From: Harmothoe impar
Taxonomy: Eukaryota; Annelida; Polychaeta; Phyllodocida; Polynoidae
NCBI GenBank assembly: GCA_947462335.1
Contig: OX381720.1
Coordinates: 3,727,501-3,791,500, forward strand
DNA: 64,000 nucleotides
Direction of reading: 5' to 3'
A model generated the notes under the pieces. The model saw nothing but the letters and a program-made list of their open reading frames with translations. It did no database searches and was not told the origin of the DNA. Within the stretch, counting starts at the first letter, position 1. Each line of letters starts with the position of its first letter. A program made the translations under genes and the position numbers. Shown piece after piece: positions 13,608-22,599 of the stretch.

Positions 13608-13940
13608 ATGTCTTCTCATCTACTCGAAAGACACTTTGGTACTCTCAAGCACTTAGCTAAGTGCTCGCCAAAGGACTGCTCGCATCTAATAGACTCTGGA
13701 AGCAACGATCTGATCGCAGCGTTGAGTGAGATCTGTCACAATTTACTGGTAGGGAACATCCCGCTCAGCGACAAACAACTGGACAAGCTTCGAGAATCGG
13801 CTGACGTGTTGAGGGAGGTCGGCAAAAAATCTACGCCCATCAAGAAAAAGAGACGCGTCTTGGTACAAGAGGGAGGTTTCCTCATTCCGGCTCTCATAGG
13901 GATGGCCTTACCGCTTATAAAGAGCATTCTCCGTATATGA
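13608..13940 (+). CDS. PX-like small virion protein (110 aa)
   Basis: Belongs to a small-protein family regularly found beside Polinton/adintovirus ATPases in animal genomes: an N-terminal LLERHFGTLKHLAKCSPKD-type helix region, a middle NLLVGNIPLSDKQLDKL segment, a basic patch (KKSTPIKKKRRVLV) and a Gly-rich hydrophobic C-terminus (GGFLIPALIGMALPLI). The basic patch plus membrane-active-like tail suggest a core or minor virion protein, comparable to adenovirus small core or cement proteins. This role is inferred. Its TGA overlaps the next ATG (ATGA at 13937-13940). Confidence 0.75.
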   Translation: MSSHLLERHFGTLKHLAKCSPKDCSHLIDSGSNDLIAALSEICHNLLVGNIPLSDKQLDKLRESADVLREVGKKSTPIKKKRRVLVQEGGFLIPALIGMALPLIKSILRI

Positions 13941-15103
13941 GACACCTCATTCGACACCTACTCGCCGACAGTACCACCACTACCGCCACCGCCAGCGTCA
14001 TCGCCACCGTCGTCCCCATGACGGACTCAGAGCAGCAACAACACTACAAACGCTTAGCGCTCGTGGATCCTGAGACGCTCTACAAATCATCACGAGCAGG
14101 TCTACTTCATCATGTGCCCGCTGCTGCTACTACTAGCGCTGCTACTACTGCAGTCGCTGCTGCTAGTACTTCTACTGCTCCAAACCTTCCTCCTCTTCCT
14201 GATGAGCGTACTGAAAAGAACGAGAGTTCCGCTCCTGCCACCGCCGCCCGCCTACCTGCCGATATGGCCTATTACCACAAGCAGGCAGAACAGTCCCTTC
14301 ATCCCGACGTGGCCTTGCACCAGGTGCTACAGTTTATCTACAGGGACTTGGACTTAGTGTTGAACGATCCCACTTTGGAATCGCGCGAGTAAATGTTGAA
14401 ATACCGAAGGTTGTTGAATAGATTGCAATTTTTTCTCGCGAATCCCAACAACAGCAACATCTCTTCGTCCTACACTTCTTCGCCCCCGGCTCACCTCCGT
14501 CAGGCTGCTGAAGAAGCCCGCGCGTCCCTACTTGAGCGGTTGGTGAACCAAGTTCCCAAGAGGAATCGCACCCGGACCGTGGCGCTGTACAAACAATTGG
14601 AGAAATCCGGTGTGGTCAAGTGGAACGAGGACGGTGCGGTGCGCGAGATGTCGGGTCGGAGAATACCACCTGAGCATCGCATCAACATAGTGGACTTACT
14701 GAACGACGCCGCCAGGTTCAGGAAGACGGCGCCCAGACCGGCGGGCTACTCTCCGTTCACAAAAGCGCTGCGCGAAGCAGTTCCCACAGACTCCTTGATC
14801 GGAAACCATCTGTATAAAGCGAGCGGACCTGGCCAAAGCTTGGACACACGGCTTGCTGACAGAGGTCGGAAACGACCGAGCTTCCACTCGGAAGAAGGAG
14901 AAGCAGCAGCAGCAGCAGTAGCAGCAGCAGACTCTTCTCTCCAGGTGGACGATCAATCCTCTGACGACGAGGAGGGCAGTGAACTTTTCCAAACTCCGAC
15001 TTCCTATAGGAGCGCGGGGAGTAAGAAAAGGAAAGGGCGCAACCGCCTAGCGGCGACGTCGTCGTTCACGCCCTCAACAGGTCGACGATGGGCAAACCAG
15101 TGA
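13937..15103 (+). pseudogene. Polinton conserved protein of unknown function, interrupted by an in-frame stop
   Basis: One reading frame of 389 codons is split by TAA at 14390-14392. The N-terminal part (151 residues) has LALVDPETL and a Pro/Ala/Thr-rich linker. The C-terminal part (236 residues, ATG directly after the stop) has the family signature VKWNEDGAV, INIVDLLNDAARFRK, FTKALREAVP and DSLIGNHL, followed by an acidic, Ser-rich and basic tail. I recall similar proteins next to Polinton integrases across invertebrates; their function is not known to me. Both halves align with the same family in the same frame, so the stop is an interruption and not a gene boundary. The 3' end overlaps the integrase start by 16 bases. 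Confidence 0.7.
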
Positions 15104-16218
15104 AGAGACTGACCAAGAAGGAAAAAGAAAAGAAGCGCGTAGTAGCTAGATATACCGACGTCAAAGCGCCCTCCAGTTTCACTAGCGTGACTAAACTCCA
15201 GAAACATCATTTTCGCCACCTAAACCCGGCCGTCATCCGAGATGCTTTAGTGTCGCTGGACGCCTACACTAAACATAAACCCATTCGGAGAAAATTCGCA
15301 AGGAACAAGACTATAACCGGCGCAATCGATCAGCAGAGGCAGATAGATCTGATGGACATGCAGGCTTTGGCGTCTCACAACGACCGCTTCCGGTACGTGG
15401 TGACGGCGATCGACGTTTTCTCTAGGTACGCGTGGGCCGTTCCCATTAAATCCAAGAGCGGCGCTGATGTTACCGAGGCCTTCCGAAAGATGACAGACAC
15501 TGGCGAGAGACGACCGCGCACTGTTCAGACAGACAAGGGGAAAGAGTTTTTGAACAAGATCTTTCAAGATCACTTGAAGAGCGAGGGCATAGAGTTTTTC
15601 ACTGGCGAGAACGACGACATCAAAGCTAGTCTAGTAGAGCGCTTGAACCGCAGTCTGAAGGAGAAGCTGTGGCGTTATTTCACACACAAGCGCACGTATC
15701 GCTACGTAGACGTACTGCACCATGTAGTGTCTTCTTACAATCGCACTCACCACAAGACGTTGAAAATGGCGCCGGCTCAAGTCAGCTCGGAAAACAGCGA
15801 AACAGTTTTCTACCGACAAGATCTCTCAACTAACAAACAAATCGACGAAATATGGAAAAAGAAGAAAAAAACAAAGACGTCCGCCGTCGACGTCATCGCT
15901 CCGGGTGACAGAGTGAGGATGTTGAGAACTAAAGGCGCCTTCGACAAAGGGTACGAGGGAAACTGGCGCGAGGAAGTGGTCGACGTTGCTAAGACGTTGG
16001 GAAGCAGAGGGTTCGAGCTGAAAGACGACAAGGGCGAGGAGATAAAAGGCGTCTTCTACCCGGAAGAGGTTCAGAAGGTGTACAAGAGTCGTTACGACAA
16101 CAACTACCTGATTGACGAGGTGTTGCGCCGCAAGACCGTCGACGGTAAAGAGTTAGCTTTCGTACGTTGGTTAGGTTACGACGACAAGTTCAACGAGTGG
16201 ATCCCGTCAAAAAAATAA
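15088..16218 (+). CDS. Polinton retrovirus-type integrase with C-terminal chromodomain (376 aa)
   Basis: Inserts the element into host DNA. The DDE core is visible: Asp87 in QIDLMDM, Asp149 in VQTDKGKEF and Glu184 in SLVERLNRSLKEKLWRYF, with the FSRYAWAVPIKSKSG strand between. A chromodomain closes the protein (YLIDEVLRR, residues ~340-348; VRWLGYDDKFNEWIP, ~359-373, Trp361 and Trp371), expected to bind methylated histone tails and steer integration. The frame is full length and intact, matching the transposon-derived F54H12.3-type family. The N-terminus is short and basic, and no clear HHCC zinc finger is seen. It overlaps the preceding frame by 16 bases. Confidence 0.92.
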   Translation: MGKPVKRLTKKEKEKKRVVARYTDVKAPSSFTSVTKLQKHHFRHLNPAVIRDALVSLDAYTKHKPIRRKFARNKTITGAIDQQRQIDLMDMQALASHNDRFRYVVTAIDVFSRYAWAVPIKSKSGADVTEAFRKMTDTGERRPRTVQTDKGKEFLNKIFQDHLKSEGIEFFTGENDDIKASLVERLNRSLKEKLWRYFTHKRTYRYVDVLHHVVSSYNRTHHKTLKMAPAQVSSENSETVFYRQDLSTNKQIDEIWKKKKKTKTSAVDVIAPGDRVRMLRTKGAFDKGYEGNWREEVVDVAKTLGSRGFELKDDKGEEIKGVFYPEEVQKVYKSRYDNNYLIDEVLRRKTVDGKELAFVRWLGYDDKFNEWIPSKK

Positions 16219-16238
16219 CGTAGAAAAAAAAAAAAAAA

Positions 16239-17357
16239 ATGAACATCACTCTACCTAGCAACAGCTCTATGGAGTATTATCCTGACAACAGCTTGACGTC
16301 TTTCCGAACTCACTTCGACTCGCCGCTCCTTCTGCCCGAAGCGTACGAAGCGGCTCTGACTGAGATCATCCTCCCTACAGAATGGACTAACGTGCACGAC
16401 GACGACTTGATCATCGTTGTTCCTCTGCGCACCAAGGGTTCGCTAGAGGAGGCGATCAAGGTTTTAAAAGACACTAAATTCGCCGAAAGAAGAAAACCGC
16501 AGGTGGACTGGAGGGGAATGAAAAACGCGAACGGTCTGAGCAAGCTAACGTTCAGCTCAAAATACCCGCTGAGCTGGAAGGAAGCGAGCTATGTAACGGT
16601 GGAAGAGATATCAGACACGTCGGAAGAGCAGCGATTGAAACCGGAAACAAAAAGGTTCAAGAGAGAGGTCGACTTGAGACAGACGAATGCCGTATACAAG
16701 CAGTTCTTGTCCCCGGCGGTGAAGAAGAAGGCGATCAGCGATCAAGCAAGACAGATGATCGAAGAGATGGAGAAAGACATGGGAGTGCGCAGTTTCATGC
16801 CAAACATATTCGAGATACCTCCTATTTTCACCGGAAGCAACCACACCCTAGTCGAGCGCTTGAGTGAGACATTGCGAGATGACAGACTAGAGGGCTCCAG
16901 CTTCTTGCTCAAACCGATGGGGATCTTATCGTACGACTCCAAGACGAAACGCGTCACCATCAAACCGCCGAGACACTGTGCTGTCCTGCTGACTCAGCAT
17001 CTCGCATGCGTTCTAGGCTTCGAGGAGAAGACGTGTTTCGCATCGCCGACTACCGGCGCCTACTCGATGGATGTTTTCGGGGACGTGCACTCTGTGTACA
17101 TATACACCGACATGATCCAGGAGAGACGTGTGGGCGACATGCAAGTGCCGCTGTTACGCTGCGTCGCGGTGGACAGAGGCGGAAAGCGTTGAGGTGGCGT
17201 GCAAGCTATCAGTTTTCCCCATTTGGATTATTTCCCCTTGAAATCCAAGAGGTTTACCGAGGTCGGCATCTATTTAAGAGACCGATCCGGTCATTCCATC
17301 CCATTCGGTAGAGGCGAGGTGACCGTGACACTTCATCTGAGACCTATTGAGCGCTGA
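16239..17357 (+). pseudogene. Penton-like minor capsid protein, interrupted by an in-frame stop
   Basis: Starts MNITLPSNSSMEYYPDNSL, the typical beginning of the Polinton/adintovirus penton (single jelly-roll vertex protein), followed by LTEIILPTEW. The first part is 317 residues and ends at TGA 17190-17192 just after VGDMQVPLLRCVAVDRGGK. The same frame then stays open with family-like sequence (YFPLKSKRFTEVGIYLRD, PFGRGEVTVTLHL) to a second TGA at 17355-17357. The stop thus removes the last ~55 residues, which would form the final strands of the capsid fold. The insert around residues 110-190 is acidic and basic-rich. Confidence 0.85.
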
Positions 17358-17368
17358 AAGAGAAAAAA

Positions 17369-17794
17369 ATGATGCGTCAACGCGTTCCGTACTTTCCACC
17401 CAGGCGCACCGTCGGCAGAGGGTACAGCGATTACTACAACGCGCAGCTGGGCAACGGCATCAACGTGTACAGCGGGCGCTCTTTCCAGAGCGGGCACGGT
17501 TTGGGCGGCGCTCTGTTAGGTCTGATGCGCTCGGCTACCCCGCTATTGAAGTCGGTGGGAAAAACGCTGCTCCGCGCCGGTGTGGGCGTAGCTAAAGATG
17601 TGCTGGCGGGTCGGACTTTAAAGAGCAGCGTGAAAGACCGAGGCGCAGGCGCTCTGAAGAGACTGGCGAGTACGGCGTTCTCGGGAGGAAAGACGACTGT
17701 CGCGTCTAAGAAAGGGTCGAAACGTCGCCGGCATTCTCCTCAGACGGGCGGTGGCTCTTGCAAGAGACGTAGAGGGGATGTATTCGACCGGTAA
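17369..17794 (+). CDS. Small basic virion protein, pVI/core-like (141 aa)
   Basis: The N-terminus has RVPYFPPRRT and a YNAQLGNGINVYSGR segment, then a Gly-rich amphipathic stretch (GHGLGGALLGLMRSATPLL) and KDVLAGRTLKSSVKDRG. The end is strongly basic (KKGSKRRRHSPQ; CKRRRGDVFDR). Such Gly-rich amphipathic plus basic proteins sit between penton and major capsid genes in this virus group and are regarded as minor capsid or membrane-active proteins comparable to adenovirus pVI. The role is inferred from position and composition. Confidence 0.65.
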   Translation: MMRQRVPYFPPRRTVGRGYSDYYNAQLGNGINVYSGRSFQSGHGLGGALLGLMRSATPLLKSVGKTLLRAGVGVAKDVLAGRTLKSSVKDRGAGALKRLASTAFSGGKTTVASKKGSKRRRHSPQTGGGSCKRRRGDVFDR

Positions 17795-17811
17795 GCGCCT
17801 AGGCGTTCAGG

Positions 17812-17819
17812 TATAAATA
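17812..17819 (+). promoter_or_regulatory. TATA box of the major capsid gene
   Basis: TATAAATA stands 62 bases before the capsid ATG. A start near 17843 would give a ~30-base leader. It is the clearest promoter in the right half of the element. Confidence 0.6.
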
Positions 17820-17873
17820 AAAAGACTGGAGGCGGCCGGCGTCAGTCTGTCGTCCGCGTGAAGAGAGAACACA

Positions 17874-19181
17874 ATGGCTTACGTACACGAGAGCAGTAAC
17901 GAGTGCGCGCTCTCTGAGCTCGACCTGCACACCGTAGCGCCGACTCAGACTACTATCTTAAAGTCGTCTTTCCTGGGGATAGAAACAAAAAACTCTTTAG
18001 AGGATGGAGGTAACATAAATTTCACCATCAACAAGTCGCAAGAGTACACAGACCTGAACGAGAATTACCTTCATCTGGAATGTCAAGTGCTGAAACCGAA
18101 CGGAGCGGCGCTCGAGGACACCGACGCGGTAGCTCCGGTGAACAACTTGGCTCACTCGCTCTTCAAAGACGTCCAAGTCTCCATCGGCGGTTTCAAAGTG
18201 TCTGGCAACACCGAGACCTACCCTTACCGAGCTTACTTGGAAGGGTTACTCAACTACAACAAAGACGTGAAGGACGGCGTCATGAGCGCCCAGGGGTGGC
18301 ATGAAGATACGCCCGGTCACTTTGACGCGTTGACTAACGCGAATGCGGGGTACAAAGCGCGCAGGAAGCTAATCTCCAACAAGCGCTTTTCGCTGATGGC
18401 GCGACTGCACTTTGACCTGGCTCATCAACCGAAGCTCATCGTTGGAGAGACAGAAATCAATCTCACTCTGAAACAGGCAGCACCCTCTTTCTATCTGATG
18501 TGCGCCGCTGACGGAGGCTACAGCTTGAAGATCTACAAAGCAAAGCTCTACGTGCGACGCGTGTTGGTGGCGGACGCTGTAGCGGAAACGCACGAGAGAG
18601 CGGTGATAGAACACGGGCCCTTCGACTACCCGGTGAACAGAGTGGAGGTGACGACGTACGCCATCCCTCAAGGTAACAGAGATCACAGCTACACGCACTC
18701 CAACACAGGCCAGCTTCCCAAGTCGATGATGATTTGCTTCCTGGACCACGACGCCTTCAACGGTAGCTACACCAAGAACCCGTTCGAGATGAAGCATTAC
18801 GACATCAGCTCGCTTCAAGTGATAGTGAACGATCAGAAAGTGCCGAACGACGCCTACGTGCCCGACTTTAAGACCAAAGCGGCCGTGAGAGAGTACTTGG
18901 CGCTACACACGGAAACGGGGATGTACGAGGGCGCGCGCTCCTGCGGTATTTCATACGATCAATTCCTGAACGGTTACACGGTGTTCCCCCTCGATTTAAC
19001 CCCAGACAGATCGCACGACGGGTGTCGCGTGAACCTTATAAGAGCGGGTCAGCTGAGGGTGGAAGTCAGTTTCCGCTCGGCGCTACAAGCGACAACAACG
19101 GTGCTACTCTACTTGGTGTACGACAACGTCGTCGAGCTGACCCGAGATCGACACCCCATCACCGACTACCACATGAACTGA
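17874..19181 (+). CDS. Polinton major capsid protein, hexon-like double jelly-roll (435 aa)
   Basis: Builds the icosahedral shell. Matches the F54H12.2-type family: MAYVHESSNECALSELDLH start, IETKNSLEDGGNINFTI, YLHLECQVLKPNG, NNLAHSLFKDVQVSIGG, YPYRAYLEGLLNYN, KRFSLMARLHFDL, QAAPSFYL, YPVNRVEVTTYAIPQG, LPKSMMICFLDHDAFNGSY, NPFEMKHYDISSL and a closing VLLYLVYDNVVEL. The length is normal for the family (~430-450) and no break is seen. It is preceded by a good TATA box and followed closely by the protease. The intact frame beside broken ATPase and penton genes shows that decay is recent or that the gene is selected. Confidence 0.93.
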   Translation: MAYVHESSNECALSELDLHTVAPTQTTILKSSFLGIETKNSLEDGGNINFTINKSQEYTDLNENYLHLECQVLKPNGAALEDTDAVAPVNNLAHSLFKDVQVSIGGFKVSGNTETYPYRAYLEGLLNYNKDVKDGVMSAQGWHEDTPGHFDALTNANAGYKARRKLISNKRFSLMARLHFDLAHQPKLIVGETEINLTLKQAAPSFYLMCAADGGYSLKIYKAKLYVRRVLVADAVAETHERAVIEHGPFDYPVNRVEVTTYAIPQGNRDHSYTHSNTGQLPKSMMICFLDHDAFNGSYTKNPFEMKHYDISSLQVIVNDQKVPNDAYVPDFKTKAAVREYLALHTETGMYEGARSCGISYDQFLNGYTVFPLDLTPDRSHDGCRVNLIRAGQLRVEVSFRSALQATTTVLLYLVYDNVVELTRDRHPITDYHMN

Positions 19182-19210
19182 AGACAAGACAGCGGTTCTT
19201 AGCGTATCGT

Positions 19211-19663
19211 ATGAACACGCTTGAAATAAGCAGAGTGTTGAAGGAAAACGTTCACACAAAACATCGTTTCCTGGGTGTTTTCTCTTGTGACACTATTCCG
19301 AAGCACCCTATCAAAGACACTTGTTTCGTGAGCAACACAGATCCGCAACATTTACCAGGTCAGCATTGGGTGGCGTTTTACGTGTCGAGCACGGGTGAAG
19401 TGTACTACTTTGATTCCTTCGGCTTACCGCCGCTGAGTGCGGAGTTCTTGTCTTTCGTGGAACGCTCTGCTCCGTTCAAGTGGCAAAGAAACCGCATTCA
19501 ACTACAAGACACTTCTGCTGACACCTGTGGCCCTCATTGCGTTCATTTCCTAATTGAAGCATGTCGAACAAGAAACCCCAAGAAGTGCGTCATGCGCATG
19601 AGCAAAATCCCAAAGCTGAGCGACCGGGCAGTGAGTCAGAAGCTATCGATGATGCTGTTGTGA
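19211..19663 (+). CDS. Adenain-type virion cysteine protease (150 aa)
   Basis: Processes virion proteins during maturation. Catalytic residues fit the adenovirus protease pattern: His52 in GQHWVAFY, Asp68 in VYYFDSFG, Gln99 in IQLQD and Cys106 in DTCGPHCVHF, with the Gln-to-Cys spacing of seven seen in adenain. The start ATG lies 29 bases after the capsid stop. The open frame also continues upstream inside the capsid gene, but without a better ATG. Length is close to the Polinton protease norm. It is followed by an overlapping small frame and by poly-A signals. Confidence 0.9.
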   Translation: MNTLEISRVLKENVHTKHRFLGVFSCDTIPKHPIKDTCFVSNTDPQHLPGQHWVAFYVSSTGEVYYFDSFGLPPLSAEFLSFVERSAPFKWQRNRIQLQDTSADTCGPHCVHFLIEACRTRNPKKCVMRMSKIPKLSDRAVSQKLSMMLL

Positions 19664-19689
19664 CGGGTTGTTGCGATGGCGGCCGTTTC

Positions 19690-19860
19690 ATGGAGGCAAA
19701 GATTCTCTGCCTTGCCGAAATGGTGTTGGATTTATCCAAAGTCGTGCAATGTCTATTGGAGAGAAGTCGTCCGGGGTGTGGTGGTGCGAGTGACGGCGGC
19801 GTGAGACTTTGCGGCCTGTTGGGTTGTTGCAAATCGAAGAAGCAAGCTAAAAAAGCATAA
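19690..19860 (+). CDS. Possible small Cys/Lys-rich ORF (56 aa) after the protease
   Basis: Begins MEAKILCLAEMVLDLSKVV and ends CGLLGCCKSKKQAKKA. The frame is open from 19561, overlapping the protease by 103 bases. A short hydrophobic helix plus a Cys/Lys tail could anchor it to a membrane. No family is recognised; it could be a chance frame. Confidence 0.3.
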   Translation: MEAKILCLAEMVLDLSKVVQCLLERSRPGCGGASDGGVRLCGLLGCCKSKKQAKKA

Positions 19861-19888
19861 ACTTGTGTGTTTTTTTGATTGAAATGAA

Positions 19889-19901
19889 AATAAAGAATAA
19901 A
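19889..19901 (+). promoter_or_regulatory. Polyadenylation signals at the right end of the Polinton
   Basis: Two AATAAA hexamers (19889 and 19896) follow the last plus-strand frame by about 30 bases and lie just inside the right inverted repeat, consistent with 3' ends of the capsid/protease transcripts. Confidence 0.55.
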
Positions 19902-19920
19902 ATGAAAAAAAAGAAATTAT

Positions 19921-20323
19921 CTTGTTGTGTTTTTATTTCTATATATAAGTTACATAACTTTTTTGTTTGTTTGTTTACAAACAGTCACGTGTCACGTGGT
20001 GTTGTTTACAAACAAGAGAGCCACGTGGTGTTGTTTACAAACAAACCCTAAGTAGGTCACGTTACCCTAGTTACCAGAATGCCGGCTTCTGATTGGCTGA
20101 GCCTAAGTAGGTCACGTGACGTAAGTAGGTCACGTTACCATGGTTACCAGAATGCCGGCCTCTGATTGGCTGAGAGCTTCTAAGTAGGTCAGTAGGTCAC
20201 CCAGAATGCTGGCTTCTGATTGGCTGAGAGCCCTAAGTAGGTCACGTTACCATGGCAACGGGTCACGTGACCAAATGGCGGCCTCTGATTGGCTGCATGT
20301 CGATTGATACATACTATACTACT
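19921..20323 (-). repeat. Right terminal inverted repeat of the Polinton
   Basis: Inverted copy of 9907-10327 with the same order of GTAAACA, CACGTG and CCAAT modules. It ends ...ATACTATACTACT at 20323, followed by CATGTG, the right copy of the target duplication. It lacks the ~35-base GGAACGGGACTAT segment present in the left repeat. Confidence 0.93.
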
Positions 20324-20405
20324 CATGTGTGTTGGTCAGTCACCATGTGTGTTGGTCAGTCAGCATGTGTGTTAGTCAGTCACCATGTGTGTTGGTCAGT
20401 CACCA
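20324..20405. repeat. 20-bp minisatellite, right half
   Basis: Four units of CATGTGTGTTGGTCAGTCAC with single-base variants. It continues the array found left of the Polinton at 9842-9906. Confidence 0.85.
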
Positions 20406-20516
20406 TGTCCCCTTTCGAAGGCACAGGGGTGTGCAGACATAATTGTTATTATATATGGCCAGTAGAGGATATATAGTAGATGCACACAGGGATTCATAGT
20501 TTGAAGTCGTGACTGA

Positions 20517-21683
20517 GGGGCCGTCCATAAATGATGTCACGCTTTTTTGGCCTTTTTTAGACCCCCCCTCCGCCCCATGTCATGCTTTGTCACGTTTTGC
20601 TTGACCCCCCCTCCCCTCCAGGCGTGACGTAACAAAAGCAGCAACCCCCCCCCCCCCCCCTGGATTGTAAATTAAAACAGGCACGTATTACTAGTTGGGG
20701 GGGGGGGGGGCGTGGCTTGGTGGATTTACCCCAGAAACTACAATTTTTCCAAGCCCCTCCCAACAATTATTAAACCGAAAATAATCTCGACCCCCACCCA
20801 ACATCTCCCCCCCACCAAAAAAAGATTGCACGCGCCCTTTGAATCACGCATAGTTGCAACTATCTAAATGGCCACATGTGTATAAAATCAGAGAATTTAG
20901 ACCCCCCCCTCCACCAATAAGAATTTACTTCCTATGGTATATTTTTAATTGCTATATTTTTGTTCCATTTATCAACCTTGTGAAAAAGCCACGTGTGGCT
21001 TGTAGGATTTGCTCAAAATTGGGGCGATGCTTATATCTGAGGTATTTATAAAAGTACAGTTCAATAATAAATTACGTGGTAGCCATAATTAGACCACTGG
21101 TGTGATTTAAAAGGTGACCTCAAACCTGAGGTGTGGCTTACACCATACCATTGTGACCATGTGCCTGCTCCTAAAAGAGCACTGGTCTTGCATAAACACC
21201 CAAGGTATAAAGGTCTCCAAATAGTTAGTAAGTAGGGCCCCAGACAGGGTACCTGTGTCACTTGTCGAATATAAGAAATGCCAATGTCCCTTGTTGAAGT
21301 TAAGAAATAGGTCATATCCCTTGTCATTTTTAAGAAGTGGTCTTGTCCCTTGTCGCCAACCTCCTCCCATCCCTTGTCCATATAGGCTAAAATGGGGTCT
21401 TGTCCTATGTCCGGGGTCTTGTCCTATGTCGCTATCTCTTTTATCCCTCATGTCACTAAGCCAAAAAAGGCCCATGTCGCCATGTCGAATTTAGTGGTCC
21501 ACACCCATAATAGTTTGCAACATCTGTGAAGTTCATGTTGCAAACAAAATGTTTGTTTTTTCCAAAACATGACATCATGCACATGCTAACCCCCCCCCCT
21601 CCCCCCCCCCCTTGTCACGATTTGTCACAAATTTCTGACGCCCCCTCCCCCCCTAGGGCGTGACATCATTTATGGACGACCCC
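20517..21683. mobile_element. 1.17-kb inverted-repeat (foldback/MITE) element with GGGGCCGTCCATAAATGATG ends
   Basis: The left end GGGGCCGTCCATAAATGATG is matched by CATCATTTATGGACGACCCC at the right. TGA flanks both sides (20514-20516, 21684-21686). The interior holds C-, G- and CCCTCC-runs at 20645-20715 and 21590-21650 and a copy of the CTTGTCGAATATAAG repeat (21230-21500). No transposase frame is seen, so it is non-autonomous. Confidence 0.75.
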
Positions 21684-22128
21684 TGATTATCGACAATAAA
21701 AACAAGGTTCTCTTAGAAAAAGGCCAAGCAGCAGAGAACACTGAATACATATATGTATATTACATGTTCTATACTTCCTTTTCCATTGATTTATTCTACT
21801 GCAGGGCCTCAATCTGGGAGAGGTGCGTTTGACAGTTTGACGTGATAAGAAGCAAAGATGTTACATGTATCTTTATTTGCCCCATTTTTCGGCCATGAAT
21901 ATATATACGTGTATTTATATATTCATGGGCAAAAGTGGCAAATATTGCGATTGCATGTAATATGGATATGTGATATGTTCAACAAGTATGCCTCTGGTTA
22001 TTCTCTTTATACTGTCAATCAGAAATTAGAGTAGCCTCATTTTGAAAAGTGGTGTCTGGTCTCGTCTATTTTGTATACCAATGTCTATGAAGCGTTCATC
22101 AAATGGAGGATTATGCAACCAGACTTAC

Positions 22129-22328
22129 CTCCACATGCGAGGTGGGCGTGCACCTTTCTCGGCCGCTCCTCTTTATGCCTTTAGACATCAACTGTAACTT
22201 CGGATATACTGACTGTACATGCACCCAGGGGTCTAGTTCATAACACAGAACATGGTCTTCAATTTTTCCCCTTTCAGATTTCCTGTTGTTTTTCACAATG
22301 TATTTTGAGGATGATTCTTCGCATTGTC
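22129..22328 (-). CDS. Possible internal exon of an unrecognised gene
   Basis: A 200-base segment is flanked on the minus strand by a pyrimidine/AG acceptor (CTCCAAATAG) and a consensus donor (GTGGAG followed by GTAAGT), and stays open throughout (phase 1 in, phase 0 out). It encodes CEESSSKYIVKNNRKSERG and further KIEDHVLCYELDPWVHVQSV. I do not recognise the protein and found no convincing partner exons nearby. Confidence 0.3.
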
Positions 22329-22599
22329 CTATTTGGAGGTTGAGTACAAAAGAAATCATGATCTAAGGAACTGCTATGAACAAAATGGACTTGGGGATGT
22401 CAATTGGTTAGCTTTTGATCCAAGAGGTGCCTATTATACACACACAGAAATGTGCGCTTTACTGTCGCTAATACCACCTAATTCTGAAAGTCAGGCAGTG
22501 CCCGGTGGTTTTGGCGACAGTGACACTCACATTTCTGGGTGTGTACCCTGCATAAACATGTTCAGTGAGCACTCCCAGGAAATAATAATCCCCATATCA

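Larger units (their letters stand above)
9907..20323 (+). mobile_element. Complete Polinton/Maverick (adintovirus-like) provirus without visible DNA polymerase B
   Basis: 10,417 bases bounded by inverted AGTAGTATAGTATGTATC ends and a 6-bp direct duplication CATGTG (9901-9906 and 20324-20329), the duplication length expected of Polintons. The genes include an A32/FtsK-type ATPase, PX-like protein, DDE integrase with chromodomain, penton-like protein, small basic core/cement-like protein, double-jelly-roll major capsid protein and adenain-type protease. The usual ~1000-residue protein-primed PolB is not found; the only space for it (10.3-12.9 kb) holds an alanine-rich minus-strand frame and a 216-residue basic ORF. 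Three genes carry breaks (frameshift near 13277; in-frame stops at 14390 and 17190). The body is GC-richer and low in repeats compared with its flanks. Confidence 0.93.

Noticed and set aside
14380..17200. Stop-codon readthrough or selenocysteine decoding at 14390 (TAA) and 17190 (TGA)
   Set aside because: No recoding stem-loop is apparent and a third gene has a frameshift, so ordinary decay explains all three breaks more simply.
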